From Acidobacteriota bacterium (GTDB lineage: Bacteria; Acidobacteriota; Terriglobia; Bryobacterales; Bryobacteraceae), in contig VFZO01000027.1 of the NCBI GenBank assembly GCA_016871155.1, positions 1-37,674 of the forward strand: a stretch of DNA of 37,674 nucleotides, in the 5' to 3' direction. Positions 22,821 through 31,488 of this stretch are shown piece after piece (positions within the stretch are counted from its first letter, which is position 1; the number at the start of each line of letters is the position of its first letter). Under the pieces are notes generated by a model. That model saw only the letters and a list, made by a program, of their open reading frames with translations, did no database searches and was not told the DNA's origin. Position numbers and translations under genes: made by a program.

Positions 22821-24788
22821 ATGTTGAATATTCGCAGAGGGTTAGTGATGGCAGCGGCGCTGACGGCGATGATAGCGCCAGGGCAAGCGCGCGGCGCGGC
22901 CGGCCGGATCGACGTGACCAATGTCCGTGTTGTGGCCGAGGTGAATCCGCGGACCCAATCGATCGCGGCCAAGGCCACGATCCAGTTGCGCGCGATCGAC
23001 GATAAAGTAACGGCCGCGGTGTTCGAACTGCACAACGCGCTCACGGTGATCGGAGTATTCGACAAAACCGGCGCGAGGATCGACTCGACCCGGAATTCGC
23101 AGGAGTATAACTTCCGCGTCAACTTCGACGAAGCGCTGGCGAAAGGCGCGGAGAAGGAAATCGTTGTTCAATACGAAGGCAAGCTGACAGGCGCCGAGGA
23201 ATCTCCGGTGTACGGAATCAAGTTCGCCGCCATTCGCCCGGAGTACGGATTTCTGGCTTATCCCGCCCGCTGGTTCCCGGTGGCCGGATATACAGCCGAC
23301 CGCTATAAGTCCGAGTTTGTGATCACCACGCCGGAAGGCTACAAAGTTGTCAGCGGCGGCGGCGACACAGTGCGGCCGGAGGCAGGCAAGGTAACTACCA
23401 CCTCGACGTTTACGAGCGACGGATTCGGCGGCTCGCTGGCGATTGTTCAGGGCGACGGAAAGCGCATTTCGGCCGGCGGGGTTTCGACGACGTTTTATTT
23501 CCGCGGCGGATCCATGGCGGCGGCCGAAAACTGGGCCGAGGAGACCGGAAAAATACTAGCGATGCTGACCACCCAGTTTGGCCTGGCACCCTCCTCCAAT
23601 CTGATTTTCATGGAAACCGAAGAGGGTGCGCCGAACGGCTACGCCGCGCCGGGGATGCTGTTCCTCTCCCCGGCCGCCATCGGAACGCAGGCCAATCCGC
23701 GCCTGCTGGTGAATCAACTGTCGAGGCTCTGGTACGGGCAACTCATCTCGCCCGCGACGCGGAACCACCTGTGGATCACCAACGGCATGGCCCGCTACGC
23801 GGAACTCTTGCAGACCGAGCAGACGGCGTCGGCCGGAGCGATGGAGTCGGAAGTCCGGGACACGTACGTGGAGGCATTAACGGTGGACAATCCCCCGTTG
23901 ATTCAGTCGGCGCGATTTGAAGACTATTCGCCGGAGTACTGGGCGGCGACCGCGGCCAAGGGCGCCGCGGTCTACCAAATGCTGCGCAACGTGTTGGGTG
24001 ACGACAAGTTTAAGGAGTTGATGAAGGCATTGCCTGACAAGTTCGCCAACAAGGCCGTGAGCACCGACGATGTCCGGAAACTGGCCTCTGACCTGGCCGG
24101 GCAGGACCTGGGCTTTTTCTTTCTCCAGTGGATCGAATCGAGCGGTGCGCCGCAGTTCAAGCTGGAGTATACGGTGTACCGGACCGGCAAGGGTTTCCGG
24201 ATCATGGGGAAAATTCAGCAGGATCTGGATACGTTCCGCATGCCGGTGGACCTGAAGATCGAGACGGAAGGCAACCCGGAGTTTAAGCGCGTCGAAGTAT
24301 CGGGACCCTCCTCCGAATTTCTGGTTGAGACGTTTGGCAAGCCTAAGAAGGTGGAGATCGACCCGGCGCTCAAGGTCCTGCGGATGTCGCCCGGCACCCG
24401 CGTCGCGGTGGCGATCCGGCGCGGCGAGATGTTCATGGAGATCGGCGAACACTCCGAGGCGCTGAAGGAGTTCCAGAAGGCGCTGGAGGTGAACCGGAAC
24501 AGTTCGCTGGCGCACTACCGCGTGGCGGAAATCTTCTTCCTGCAGAACAACTACCAGGCCGCCGCCAACGAGTTTCGCGAGACTCTGAACGGCGATATCG
24601 AGCCCAAATGGACGGAGGTTTGGAGCCACATCAACCTGGGACGCATCTTCGACATCACCGGCCAGCGCGAGCGGGCCGTGAATGAATACAACCTGGCGGT
24701 ACGCACGCGGGACAACAATCAAGGGGCGCAGGAAGAGGCCGCGAAGTACTTGAAGGATCCCTACAAGCGCCAGCGCAGCGCCCTGTAA
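22821..24788 (+). CDS. Exported M1-aminopeptidase-like protein lacking zinc ligands, with TPRs
   Basis: A 655-residue exported protein with the M1 (gluzincin) layout. Seen: signal peptide (about residues 1-27), N-terminal beta domain (30-200), a thermolysin-like domain, then TPR repeats (about 540-640). The core should read HExxHxW...NEG; here it reads LLVNQLSRLWYG (Asn298, Gln299, Arg302) and WITNGMARYAE (Asn321 for the Glu). All three zinc ligands and the catalytic Glu are replaced, while flanking residues are kept. I infer a binding or scaffold protein rather than a peptidase. Its stop abuts the convergent ADOP permease stop with no gap. It follows lpxB by 21 bases. Confidence 0.85.
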   Translation: MLNIRRGLVMAAALTAMIAPGQARGAAGRIDVTNVRVVAEVNPRTQSIAAKATIQLRAIDDKVTAAVFELHNALTVIGVFDKTGARIDSTRNSQEYNFRVNFDEALAKGAEKEIVVQYEGKLTGAEESPVYGIKFAAIRPEYGFLAYPARWFPVAGYTADRYKSEFVITTPEGYKVVSGGGDTVRPEAGKVTTTSTFTSDGFGGSLAIVQGDGKRISAGGVSTTFYFRGGSMAAAENWAEETGKILAMLTTQFGLAPSSNLIFMETEEGAPNGYAAPGMLFLSPAAIGTQANPRLLVNQLSRLWYGQLISPATRNHLWITNGMARYAELLQTEQTASAGAMESEVRDTYVEALTVDNPPLIQSARFEDYSPEYWAATAAKGAAVYQMLRNVLGDDKFKELMKALPDKFANKAVSTDDVRKLASDLAGQDLGFFFLQWIESSGAPQFKLEYTVYRTGKGFRIMGKIQQDLDTFRMPVDLKIETEGNPEFKRVEVSGPSSEFLVETFGKPKKVEIDPALKVLRMSPGTRVAVAIRRGEMFMEIGEHSEALKEFQKALEVNRNSSLAHYRVAEIFFLQNNYQAAANEFRETLNGDIEPKWTEVWSHINLGRIFDITGQRERAVNEYNLAVRTRDNNQGAQEEAAKYLKDPYKRQRSAL

Positions 24789-27390
24789 TCAGCCGTCGCG
24801 CAGGACTGTGGACGGATCGGCGGCGGCCGCCCTCCAGGCCGGCACAGCGGCGCCGCTGAACGCAGCTAGAATCAGAAGCGCGGCGACTGCAGTATAGGTC
24901 CATAGATCCGGAGCGAGACCTGGGAACGAACCGGCGCCGATAACCGTCGCGGTGGTGAATAGCGCGAGCCCTGCCACGACCCCCGCGCAGGCTCTTCCGA
25001 CCGCGCCGCCGGCCACCTGGAAAAAGATGCGATTCGGCCCTGCGCCGAGGGCTATTCGCAACGCAATCTCACGGCGCAGCCGGCCGGCGACGTAGGATTG
25101 CACCCCATGAACGCCCACGATGGCCAGCAGGAGCGCTAGCATTCCAAAGCCGGCCAGAAGCAGAACCACCAAACGCTCGCGGGCCGATGCGTGGGCCAAG
25201 GAGTCTTCCACGGTCGTCACCTCGAACGGCGCGATATCGGAATCGGCGGAGAGCACGGCCCTTCGAAGCAGTCCGCCGAAATCCGGGTTGTCCGATACGG
25301 TGCGGACGAGCAGGGAGGCTTCCGGCCACGGCTGTTGGAGCAGAGGAAAATACATTGTGGGCGGCACCGGAGCGCCGGGCCCGGCATACCGGATGTCGCC
25401 GATGACGCCCACGATTTCTCTCGGCGCCCCGAAGACCACGATTCGGCGGCCCAGGGCCTCCTCCCCAGGGAAGTGCTCCCGCAGGAAGGCTTCGTTGACG
25501 ACGGCTGTCATCGGATGGGTCTCGTCGTCGGTGGCTTCAAAGAACCGGCCGCGGCGCAACCGCGCTCCGGTGACGTTCAAGTACCGCGGGTCCGCCACGC
25601 GGTACTGCGCTTCCTTTTGCTCCCCAGGAGGCGGCGCCGGCCGGCCCTCGACGACTACGCGCGTGGTCCAAATTCTCCGTGGCAGGCGAGGCGAGCGCGA
25701 TGGAGACCGCCGTCACACCGGGCAACGCTTCCGCATTCGCCCGGAGCCGTTCGTGAAAGGCGCGGACGCCGGGCCAGTCTCGAAACGGAAACTTAGGCCA
25801 CGGATACTTCGTGGCGGGGAGTGAGAAGCGTACCGTTTCGATGCGGGACGGATCGTAGCCGATGTCCACCTGCCGCAGCTTCCAGAAACTGCTGGCCATG
25901 ATGCCTGCCGCAAGCACCGGCACCGCCGCCACAGCAATCTCAAAGACGACTAGGCCGTGCAGCAGCCGGTGGGACCGGGGGCCTGCTGTGTTGCGCCCCG
26001 CGCTGCGGAGGTTGGCGGCGATGGACGAAGTTCGTAGCGCCGGGACGATCCCGAAGAGCGCCCAGGCCCCAAGTGCGATACCCAGCGCCGCCAGCAGCGC
26101 CCAGCCTTCCAAACGAACCCGTTCGATTAGCGGTGTGCCTTCGGGAGCTAGCAGCGGCAACAGGCGGATGCACACCCACGCGACCCCGGCGCCAAGCAGC
26201 GCTCCGGCTAGAGTGAGTGCCAGCGACTCGGTTAGAAGCTGGCGCATCAGCCGCGTTCGCGACGCACCAAGGCTCGCGCGAACCGCCATCTCCGGTGCCC
26301 GCGCGGAGGCTCTGGCAAGCAGAATCGTCGCGATGTTGGCGCAGGCGATTAGCAGCAGACCGGCGACGGTAACTGCAAGGATTCGCAGCGCTGGACGCAT
26401 GCCGCCAGCCAGATCCTCATGTAGAGGTACGACGACTCCGCCGCGCCCGAGATTTTCCGCTGGATACTGTGCTTCGAGGTGCGACATAATCGCCGTAACG
26501 CCCGCCTGCGCCTGCGAGACCGGCACCCCTTCGCGCAACCTGCCGGCGATACGTGTGCCGTGGCGGCCTCTCGGCCGCATCCCTTGCGGCCGCTCAAGCG
26601 AGACCCAGACCTCGCGCGGATTCCACGAAAAGCTGGCTTCCGGCGCAAGCACGCCCGTGATCGTGAGTCCGGCACCATCCAGAACCAGCCTTGCGCCAAC
26701 CACTGACGGCGCGGCGCCGAATTTCCTTTGCCATAGCGAGTGGCTCAGCACCGCGACGCCCGTTTCTCCGGGTCCGAAAACCCGTCCGAGTTGAGGACGC
26801 ATCCCAAACACGGCGAAATAGTTGGCCGTAACGTGAGCGGCCGTGACGCGCTCGGCTTCGCCACGGCCGCCCAGCGTCTGCTCGGACGACTCGATGGCGG
26901 CCAGATGCTCGAACAGGCTGGTGCTCCGCTCACGGAGATCGACGTAGTCGGGATACGATGCGCTTTCGCGGGTCGTACCGCGAAGCCGGTCGTTTTCCCA
27001 GACATTGACCACCCGGTCCGGGTTCGGGATCGGCAGCGGCTCATAGAGGATGCCGCGAAGAGCGCTGAACATGGCCGTATTCACGCCAACGCCGAGTGCG
27101 AGCGTGAGCAGGACCGTGGCGCTGAAGCCGGGTTGGGCGGCGAGCGAGCGTACGCCGAGGCGGAAATCTCTGAGCAGCGATTCGATCGCCGCCACGCCAT
27201 TTTCGTCCTTGCATCGATCCCGGGCCGAAGCCACGCTTCCAAAACGGAGCCGCGCCGCCCGCAGGGCCTCGGCCGGAGGCAGGCCGGCCTGTTCATATTC
27301 CTGGCGCAACAGGTCCAGATGCAAGCGCATTTCCTGGTTCATATTCTCGTTGGTCCGGTTGCGCGTGAAGAATGCCCGCAGCCAGCCCAT
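24789..27390 (-). pseudogene. ADOP-type (acidobacterial duplicated orphan permease) gene with a one-base frameshift
   Basis: Reading the minus strand from ATG 27390: a short helical N-terminal domain (MNQEMRLHLDLLRQEYEQAG), an FtsX/MacB_PCD permease repeat, then a second repeat, the ADOP layout. The frame runs to about 25672, where codons for ...ENL continue into a non-family tail. Skipping one base (25671) gives W-TTRVVVEGR and then YRVADPRYLNVTG, exactly where the second periplasmic domain should continue, and the rest is intact to the stop at 24789. The total of 2602 bases is 867 codons plus one base. Either a genuine lesion or a sequencing error in the AAA run (25670-25672). Starts 1 base after the PadR stop. 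Not associated with an ATPase. Confidence 0.82.
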
Positions 27391-27391
27391 T

Positions 27392-27733
27392 CTATGCCCC
27401 TGCCTTGGCAATCACGCGTTCCACGCCGGTCGAAAGTTTGCGCCAATGGTCCAGCTCTGTTTCCAGCCGGCTTTGGCCGGCCCGCGTGAGTTCGTAGTAT
27501 TTCGCCTTGCGGTTCTGCCCTGTTTGGGCCCAATGGGCGCTTAGAAGGCCTTGCTCTTCCAGGCGGTACAGTGCTGGGTAGAGCGAACCGTGCTCGATGC
27601 GAAGGGTGTCTCCGGAAACCTGTTCAATGCGTTTGGCAATTGCGAAGCCGTGCAGCGGCGCGAGCGAGACCACTTGCAGGATCAGCAAGTCGAGCGTGCC
27701 TTGGAGGAGGTCTGATTTTTGCGCAGGGGGCAT
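27392..27733 (-). CDS. PadR-family transcriptional regulator
   Basis: A 113-residue PadR repressor. Seen: DLLQGTLDLLILQVVSLAPLHGFAIAKRI (first helices of the winged helix), HGSLYPALYRLEEQGLL (recognition helix), KYYELTRAG and LDHWRKLSTGVERV (C-terminal dimer helix). The start is ATG 27733, not TTG 27745. The -10 box is so close that the transcript would have almost no leader. It is translated directly upstream of the ADOP permease (1-base gap), a pairing very common in acidobacteria, and probably represses its own operon through the palindromes listed below. The inducer is unknown. Confidence 0.93.
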   Translation of the reverse strand: MPPAQKSDLLQGTLDLLILQVVSLAPLHGFAIAKRIEQVSGDTLRIEHGSLYPALYRLEEQGLLSAHWAQTGQNRKAKYYELTRAGQSRLETELDHWRKLSTGVERVIAKAGA

Positions 27734-27780
27734 TTGTCTAGACAATCTAAATGAACTTGTCTAGATTGTCAAGACAAGAG
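27734..27780 (-). promoter_or_regulatory. PadR promoter with overlapping palindromic operators
   Basis: On the minus strand, upstream of ATG 27733: TTGACA (27767-27772), a 17-base spacer, then TAGATT (27744-27749), a good sigma-70-type promoter. A perfect 12-base palindrome TTGTCTAGACAA (27734-27745) lies over the start point, and a dyad CTTGTCT...AGACAAG (27756-27778) overlaps the -35. TCTAGACAA occurs twice, 23 bases apart. The arrangement fits autorepression. Promoter position is inferred from the sequence only. Confidence 0.65.
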
Positions 27781-28034
27781 GCTGCGGCTCCCGGCGATTT
27801 CCGAACCGGCGCGCGACAGGCGTGGCGGTTGATGTGCAACTCAAGAACGGTGACCGGCCCCTTCTTTCCGGGGGCCGCCTCTCGCCGAGAGTGTGCAAGC
27901 CTGCTAAACGGTTGGGTCGCCTTTTCCAGTCCCCACAGCTTGCTGCTACCTTTCAACCGAATTCACATCCCACTGATTCTCAGCGCGGGCGTTTTGCCGG
28001 CGGTTTCCTGCTGCTGGGAGGCCTCCGCCACCGG
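27781..28034. other. Gap between PadR promoter and sulfatase gene
   Basis: No gene is supported. It contains a GC-rich inverted repeat (27854-27877, CGGCCCC...GGGGCCG) without a clear U-run. Frames here give only Arg/Ser/Pro-rich shadow translations. Confidence 0.4.
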
Positions 28035-29411
28035 TTACGCCGCGGCGCGCCGTAGCTCGTCACACCGTCGCCGGAGGCGGCTGAGCAGGCTCCGATGCTC
28101 CGGTTTTTCCGCGAGGTTGTTTCGCTCGACCGGGTCGGCGGCGAGATCGAAGAGTTGTTCGTAGACTGGTTTGGTGCCGGGATACCGTACGTACTTCCAT
28201 CGTTCGCCTCGCACTCCTTCCGTTCGAGGAATCGGCAGGCGGGCGGGGGGCGTATTGTAAGTGTGTTCGTAGTACCAGTCCGATCGCCAGGGCCGCTTCC
28301 GGTCCGCCAGCAGCGGTGACAGGTCGCGGCCCTGCATTCCGGGATCCGCAGGCACGCCGGCAAGGCTGAGTATGGTGGGTGCCAGATCGATGTTCAGCGC
28401 CATCTCTTTCCGGACAGTGCCCCGGCGGCTGGCTGGCAAACGGGGGTCCCGAATGACAAGAGGCACGCGGATCGATTCCTCGAACATGATCCACTTACCG
28501 GTGAGCCCGTGCGCGCCACGCATGGAGCCGTTGTCGGAGGTGAAAATCACGACGGTCTCGCGATCGCGGTCGAGTTCGGCGAGCACCGCCATGATTTTGC
28601 CAACTGCCTCGTCGACGCCCGCGACCAGGTGGTAGTCGATTCGGGTATCGGCGACTCGCTTCTCTTCGGCACCGGCCGGCCATTGGCCGTCTTTGTTGCC
28701 GTTGAGCGAGCGGCGAAGGAACTCGGGCAGCGCCTCGAAATCCTCCTTCGTATGGGTGGACGGCGCGGGAATGGCGGCGTCCTTGTATCGGCTCGGGCGG
28801 CCGGGATCGAAATAGTTGAACGGACCGTGTGGCTCCTTGAAGTTGAGCGACATGGCGAAGGGCTGATCCGATGGCACGGATCGCAAAAACTCGATCGCCT
28901 TTTCGGTCATTAAGGGGGTCAGGTGGCGGTCCTTGCCGTTGACGGTCTGCTTAAAATTAATGGACTGCGGGAAGCCGTACCAAAAGTCGAATTGATCCTT
29001 GGGCAGCGACAGATTCAGAATGCCAGGATTTGGCGCGCCGATGGCGAATTTCCCGAGAAAAGCGGTCCGATATCCGGCATTGCGGAGCAGCACCGGATAC
29101 GTCTTCGCCATCTGGGCGGCCGAGAGCGGTTTGGCGAAGTCCTCGATTCCGTGACGCCGCATGTTCTGGCCGGTGAGCACGCAGGCCCGGCTGCAACAGC
29201 AAATCGCGGTTGTGACAAAGGCGTTCTCGAACCGCACGCCGCCGGCTGCGATACGGTCCAAATTCGGCGTCTTGAGCACCGTGTTGCCGATCGAGCTCAT
29301 GTCATCGAAGCGGAGATCGTCGGCCTGGATGAACAGAATGCTCGGCGGCTTCCGGGTAGGCTGGGCGGCGGCGGACGCCCCGAGAGTGAACTGCCTTCTC
29401 GTTAGCCGCAT
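28035..29411 (-). CDS. Tat-exported sulfatase (arylsulfatase family)
   Basis: A 458-residue sulfatase that hydrolyses sulfate esters outside the cytoplasm. Seen: leader TRRQFTLGASAAA (twin Arg), metal-binding IQADDLRFDD (29-37), the formylglycine site AICCCSRACVLTGQ with Cys71, EPHGPFNYF, SDNGSMRGAHGLTGKW and a C-terminal family ending (LFDLAADPVERNNLA). The core signature C-x-P-S-R is C-C-C-S-R here, with Cys at the third position. If Cys71 is converted, the enzyme should be active. It begins 6 bases after trxB, on the same strand, and probably shares its transcript. Substrate unknown, likely a sulfated polysaccharide or aryl sulfate. Confidence 0.92.
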   Translation of the reverse strand: MRLTRRQFTLGASAAAQPTRKPPSILFIQADDLRFDDMSSIGNTVLKTPNLDRIAAGGVRFENAFVTTAICCCSRACVLTGQNMRRHGIEDFAKPLSAAQMAKTYPVLLRNAGYRTAFLGKFAIGAPNPGILNLSLPKDQFDFWYGFPQSINFKQTVNGKDRHLTPLMTEKAIEFLRSVPSDQPFAMSLNFKEPHGPFNYFDPGRPSRYKDAAIPAPSTHTKEDFEALPEFLRRSLNGNKDGQWPAGAEEKRVADTRIDYHLVAGVDEAVGKIMAVLAELDRDRETVVIFTSDNGSMRGAHGLTGKWIMFEESIRVPLVIRDPRLPASRRGTVRKEMALNIDLAPTILSLAGVPADPGMQGRDLSPLLADRKRPWRSDWYYEHTYNTPPARLPIPRTEGVRGERWKYVRYPGTKPVYEQLFDLAADPVERNNLAEKPEHRSLLSRLRRRCDELRRAAA

Positions 29412-29417
29412 AGGGCG

Positions 29418-30341
29418 TCAGTGCCCTTCGTGTTCGAGGAAACGCTCGGCTTCAATGGCGGCCATGCAGCCTGCCCCGGAGGCCGTGATCGCTTGGCGGT
29501 AGGTGCGGTCCTGCACATCCCCGGCGTGGAAGACGCCCGGGACGTTCGTTCGCGCGCCGCCCTGCGAGACGATGTAGCCATCTTCGTCCAGCGTGATCTG
29601 TCCGCCCAGAAACTTGGTGTTCGGTATATGGCCGATGGCGACGAAAAAACCGTCCACGGCGCGGTCTTCGGTCGCGCCCGTGACGAGATTCCGGAGTTTC
29701 ACGCCGGTCACGGTACCCTTGGTCACGTCGTAGATGTCGTCGACGACCGTGTTCGTCAGCATCTCGATTTTCGGGTTCGCCACGACCCGGTCCAGCATGA
29801 TCTTGGAAGCGCGGAACTGATCACGGCGGTGAACCAGCGTGACTCGCCGGCCGAAACGGGTGAGGAAGTTGGCCTCTTCCATGGCGGAGTCGCCCCCGCC
29901 GATGACCATGATCTCCTTCTCGCGAAAGAAGAAGCCGTCGCAGGTGGCGCAGGAGCTCACGCCCTTGCCTATGAGTTTTTGCTCGTTCGGAAGGCCCAGC
30001 CATCGTGCCGATGCGCCGGAAGCGACGATCAGCGTCCGGGTCTCCTCCCACGCGCCGTCGATCTTGATTCGAAACGGCCGCCGGGACAGGTCGCACTCCT
30101 CCACATAACCGTGGCGGAATTCGGCGCCGAACCGCTGCGCCTGCAATTTCATGTTCTCGACCAGTTGGGGGCCCAGAATGCCTTCGGGGAAGCCGGGAAA
30201 ATTCTCGACTTCGGAGGTAATGGAAAGTTGGCCGCCCGGTTCGTGGCCGCTAATAACAATGGGCTTCAGCGAAGCCCGCGCGGTGTAGACGGCGGCGGTA
30301 TTGCCCGCGCAGCCGGAGCCAATAATGATGACGTTGTGCAT
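29418..30341 (-). CDS. trxB: Thioredoxin-disulfide reductase
   Basis: Reduces thioredoxin with NADPH through FAD. Length is 307 residues, normal. Seen: FAD site VIIIGSGCAGNTAAVYTARA (first Gly-rich loop has Cys in place of the usual Pro), EVENFPGFPEGI, active disulfide SSCATCDG (Cys131, Cys134), NADPH site VIGGGDSAMEEANFL, and the C-terminal VFHAGDVQDRTYRQAITASGAG. All parts are intact. It is the first gene of a trxB-sulfatase unit and starts 12 bases beyond a strong hairpin that ends the upstream PEP-CTERM unit. Confidence 0.96.
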   Translation of the reverse strand: MHNVIIIGSGCAGNTAAVYTARASLKPIVISGHEPGGQLSITSEVENFPGFPEGILGPQLVENMKLQAQRFGAEFRHGYVEECDLSRRPFRIKIDGAWEETRTLIVASGASARWLGLPNEQKLIGKGVSSCATCDGFFFREKEIMVIGGGDSAMEEANFLTRFGRRVTLVHRRDQFRASKIMLDRVVANPKIEMLTNTVVDDIYDVTKGTVTGVKLRNLVTGATEDRAVDGFFVAIGHIPNTKFLGGQITLDEDGYIVSQGGARTNVPGVFHAGDVQDRTYRQAITASGAGCMAAIEAERFLEHEGH

Positions 30342-30353
30342 GGAAGAAAGGCG

Positions 30354-30387
30354 AAGTGGGGAGTGCGCCGAAACGCACTCCCCACTT
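30354..30387 (-). terminator. Perfect 14-bp hairpin between the PEP-CTERM gene and trxB
   Basis: AAGTGGGGAGTGCG (30354-30367), a 6-base loop, and its exact complement (30374-30387). On the minus strand it follows the PEP-CTERM stop by 21 bases and precedes trxB by 12; a moderately T-rich run (CGCCTTTCTTCC) follows the stem. It probably ends the PEP-CTERM transcript or attenuates entry into trxB. Confidence 0.65.
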
Positions 30388-30408
30388 TATCACGCGAGTC
30401 TTTTTCGA

Positions 30409-31113
30409 CTACTTGCGGCGCCGCAGCCCGGCTAGTGCGATCATGCCGCCGCCGAGAAGCGCCCAGGTGCCCGGTTCGGGGACGGCTGCGACCGAGCCGA
30501 AGATCTCGTCGTTGCCGCAGGTGGCGGAGGTGAAGTAGAAGTCAAAGCCTCCGTTGAGATCGTTGAGCATCTGCTGATTCATTTGGACGTTCAACGTAGC
30601 CAATAGGTGGGTGGAGACTCCGTTGACGGTGGAGATGGACTTGCTGCCGGCGCCGACGAGCGATGCGCCGGTGGGGCTGGCCCAGACGGTGGCGCTCGGG
30701 CGGTAGTTGCCCGGATCGGGGTCCAGCACGGCCTGGGCGGTCTGCGTGCCCTGAATCCGATAGGTGGTGGCCGCGGCGAGCCCGTCGTGCGAATTTACGA
30801 CAAACGCGTATTGATTGCCGTTGCTAGCGCGGAACAACAGATCGCTGGCGCTGAGAAGCGTGCTGCCGACCGTGAACGGATTCAACGCCGCGCCCCCGCC
30901 GAAGTTGAAGCGGATATCGATCTGCATAGTGTTTGTGCCGGCGTTGTAGCTGACGAACTTCAGACTATGAATGTCGAAGTGATCGGCGTTTCCGATTACG
31001 TCGGAAGGGTCGTTGCTCGCGAGTGCATCGTTGAAGGTCGTCGGGAACGTCGGCAGCGCCCATGCGGAGCCGGCCAACACGAACCCGAAGGTCAAAACGT
31101 GTAAATTGCGCAT
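30409..31113 (-). CDS. PEP-CTERM sorting-signal protein
   Basis: A 234-residue exported protein. Seen: signal peptide MRNLHVLTFGFVLAGSAWA, a beta-rich, Asn/Thr/Ser-rich middle (no known domain recognised), and the C-terminal tripartite signal VPEPGTWALLGGGMIALAG then LRRRK: PEP motif, hydrophobic helix and basic tail. Such proteins are handled by an exosortase/archaeosortase-type EpsH-like system and linked to exopolysaccharide. No sortase gene is in the window. Function of the body is unknown. Confidence 0.9.
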   Translation of the reverse strand: MRNLHVLTFGFVLAGSAWALPTFPTTFNDALASNDPSDVIGNADHFDIHSLKFVSYNAGTNTMQIDIRFNFGGGAALNPFTVGSTLLSASDLLFRASNGNQYAFVVNSHDGLAAATTYRIQGTQTAQAVLDPDPGNYRPSATVWASPTGASLVGAGSKSISTVNGVSTHLLATLNVQMNQQMLNDLNGGFDFYFTSATCGNDEIFGSVAAVPEPGTWALLGGGMIALAGLRRRK

Positions 31114-31488
31114 GCCCAGAGTTTGCTTGGGTGGCCTGCGGCGGCAAATAGTTCTTCCGATTGCTTAGTCCCAAACGGACGATTCGAATAGGCCTTCTCC
31201 AGCAAGGGCTGAGACTTCAAATCCGGGACTGGCGGACTATCCGCGACCCGCTGTAAGCCTCTGATTTTTCATGCGAGAGGCGAAAGCGCTCCCAAAACCG
31301 TACTGGGACCGTTTGGCGGGGGCGCTGGGACTAACGGGGCAGCTGTTACCGGAACTCAGTCGCGAAAAAAATTCCTCTGGGCACCGCAAAGTCCCAGTCT
31401 TAGCGCTTCGTGCGGCTCCGCCGGCTTGCCAACATCCGCATTCCGGCCTGCGGCAACACCCATGCGCGAGCGCGGGCCGAATCGAGAT
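31114..31488. other. Non-coding gap between PEP-CTERM gene and feoB
   Basis: No intact gene, RNA gene or repeat is recognised in about 375 bases. It must contain the promoter of the PEP-CTERM gene (minus strand) and the 3' flank of feoB. A plus-strand frame at 31271-31492 has no family match. No confident -35/-10 or sigma-54 site was found. Confidence 0.4.

Noticed and set aside
27854-27877. GC-rich inverted repeat as a terminator for the sulfatase gene
   Set aside because: Only seven paired bases, no U-run, and about 160 bases from the stop codon; too weak to list as a terminator.
27751-28164. 137-codon plus-strand frame between PadR and the sulfatase
   Set aside because: Begins in the PadR promoter, overlaps the sulfatase 3' end, and has Ser/Arg-rich shadow composition.
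29418-30341. Cys in place of Pro in the trxB FAD loop (GSGCAG)
   Set aside because: The loop glycines and active disulfide are intact; it looks like a tolerated lineage variant rather than a functional change.
29421-30533. 370-codon plus-strand open frame opposite trxB
   Set aside because: It lies fully over trxB and part of the PEP-CTERM gene, with no domain pattern and skewed composition.
31150-31260. Possible tRNA T-arm-like string (TATTCGAATCG) in the gap before feoB
   Set aside because: The flanking bases do not pair as a T-stem, and no acceptor or anticodon arm can be drawn.
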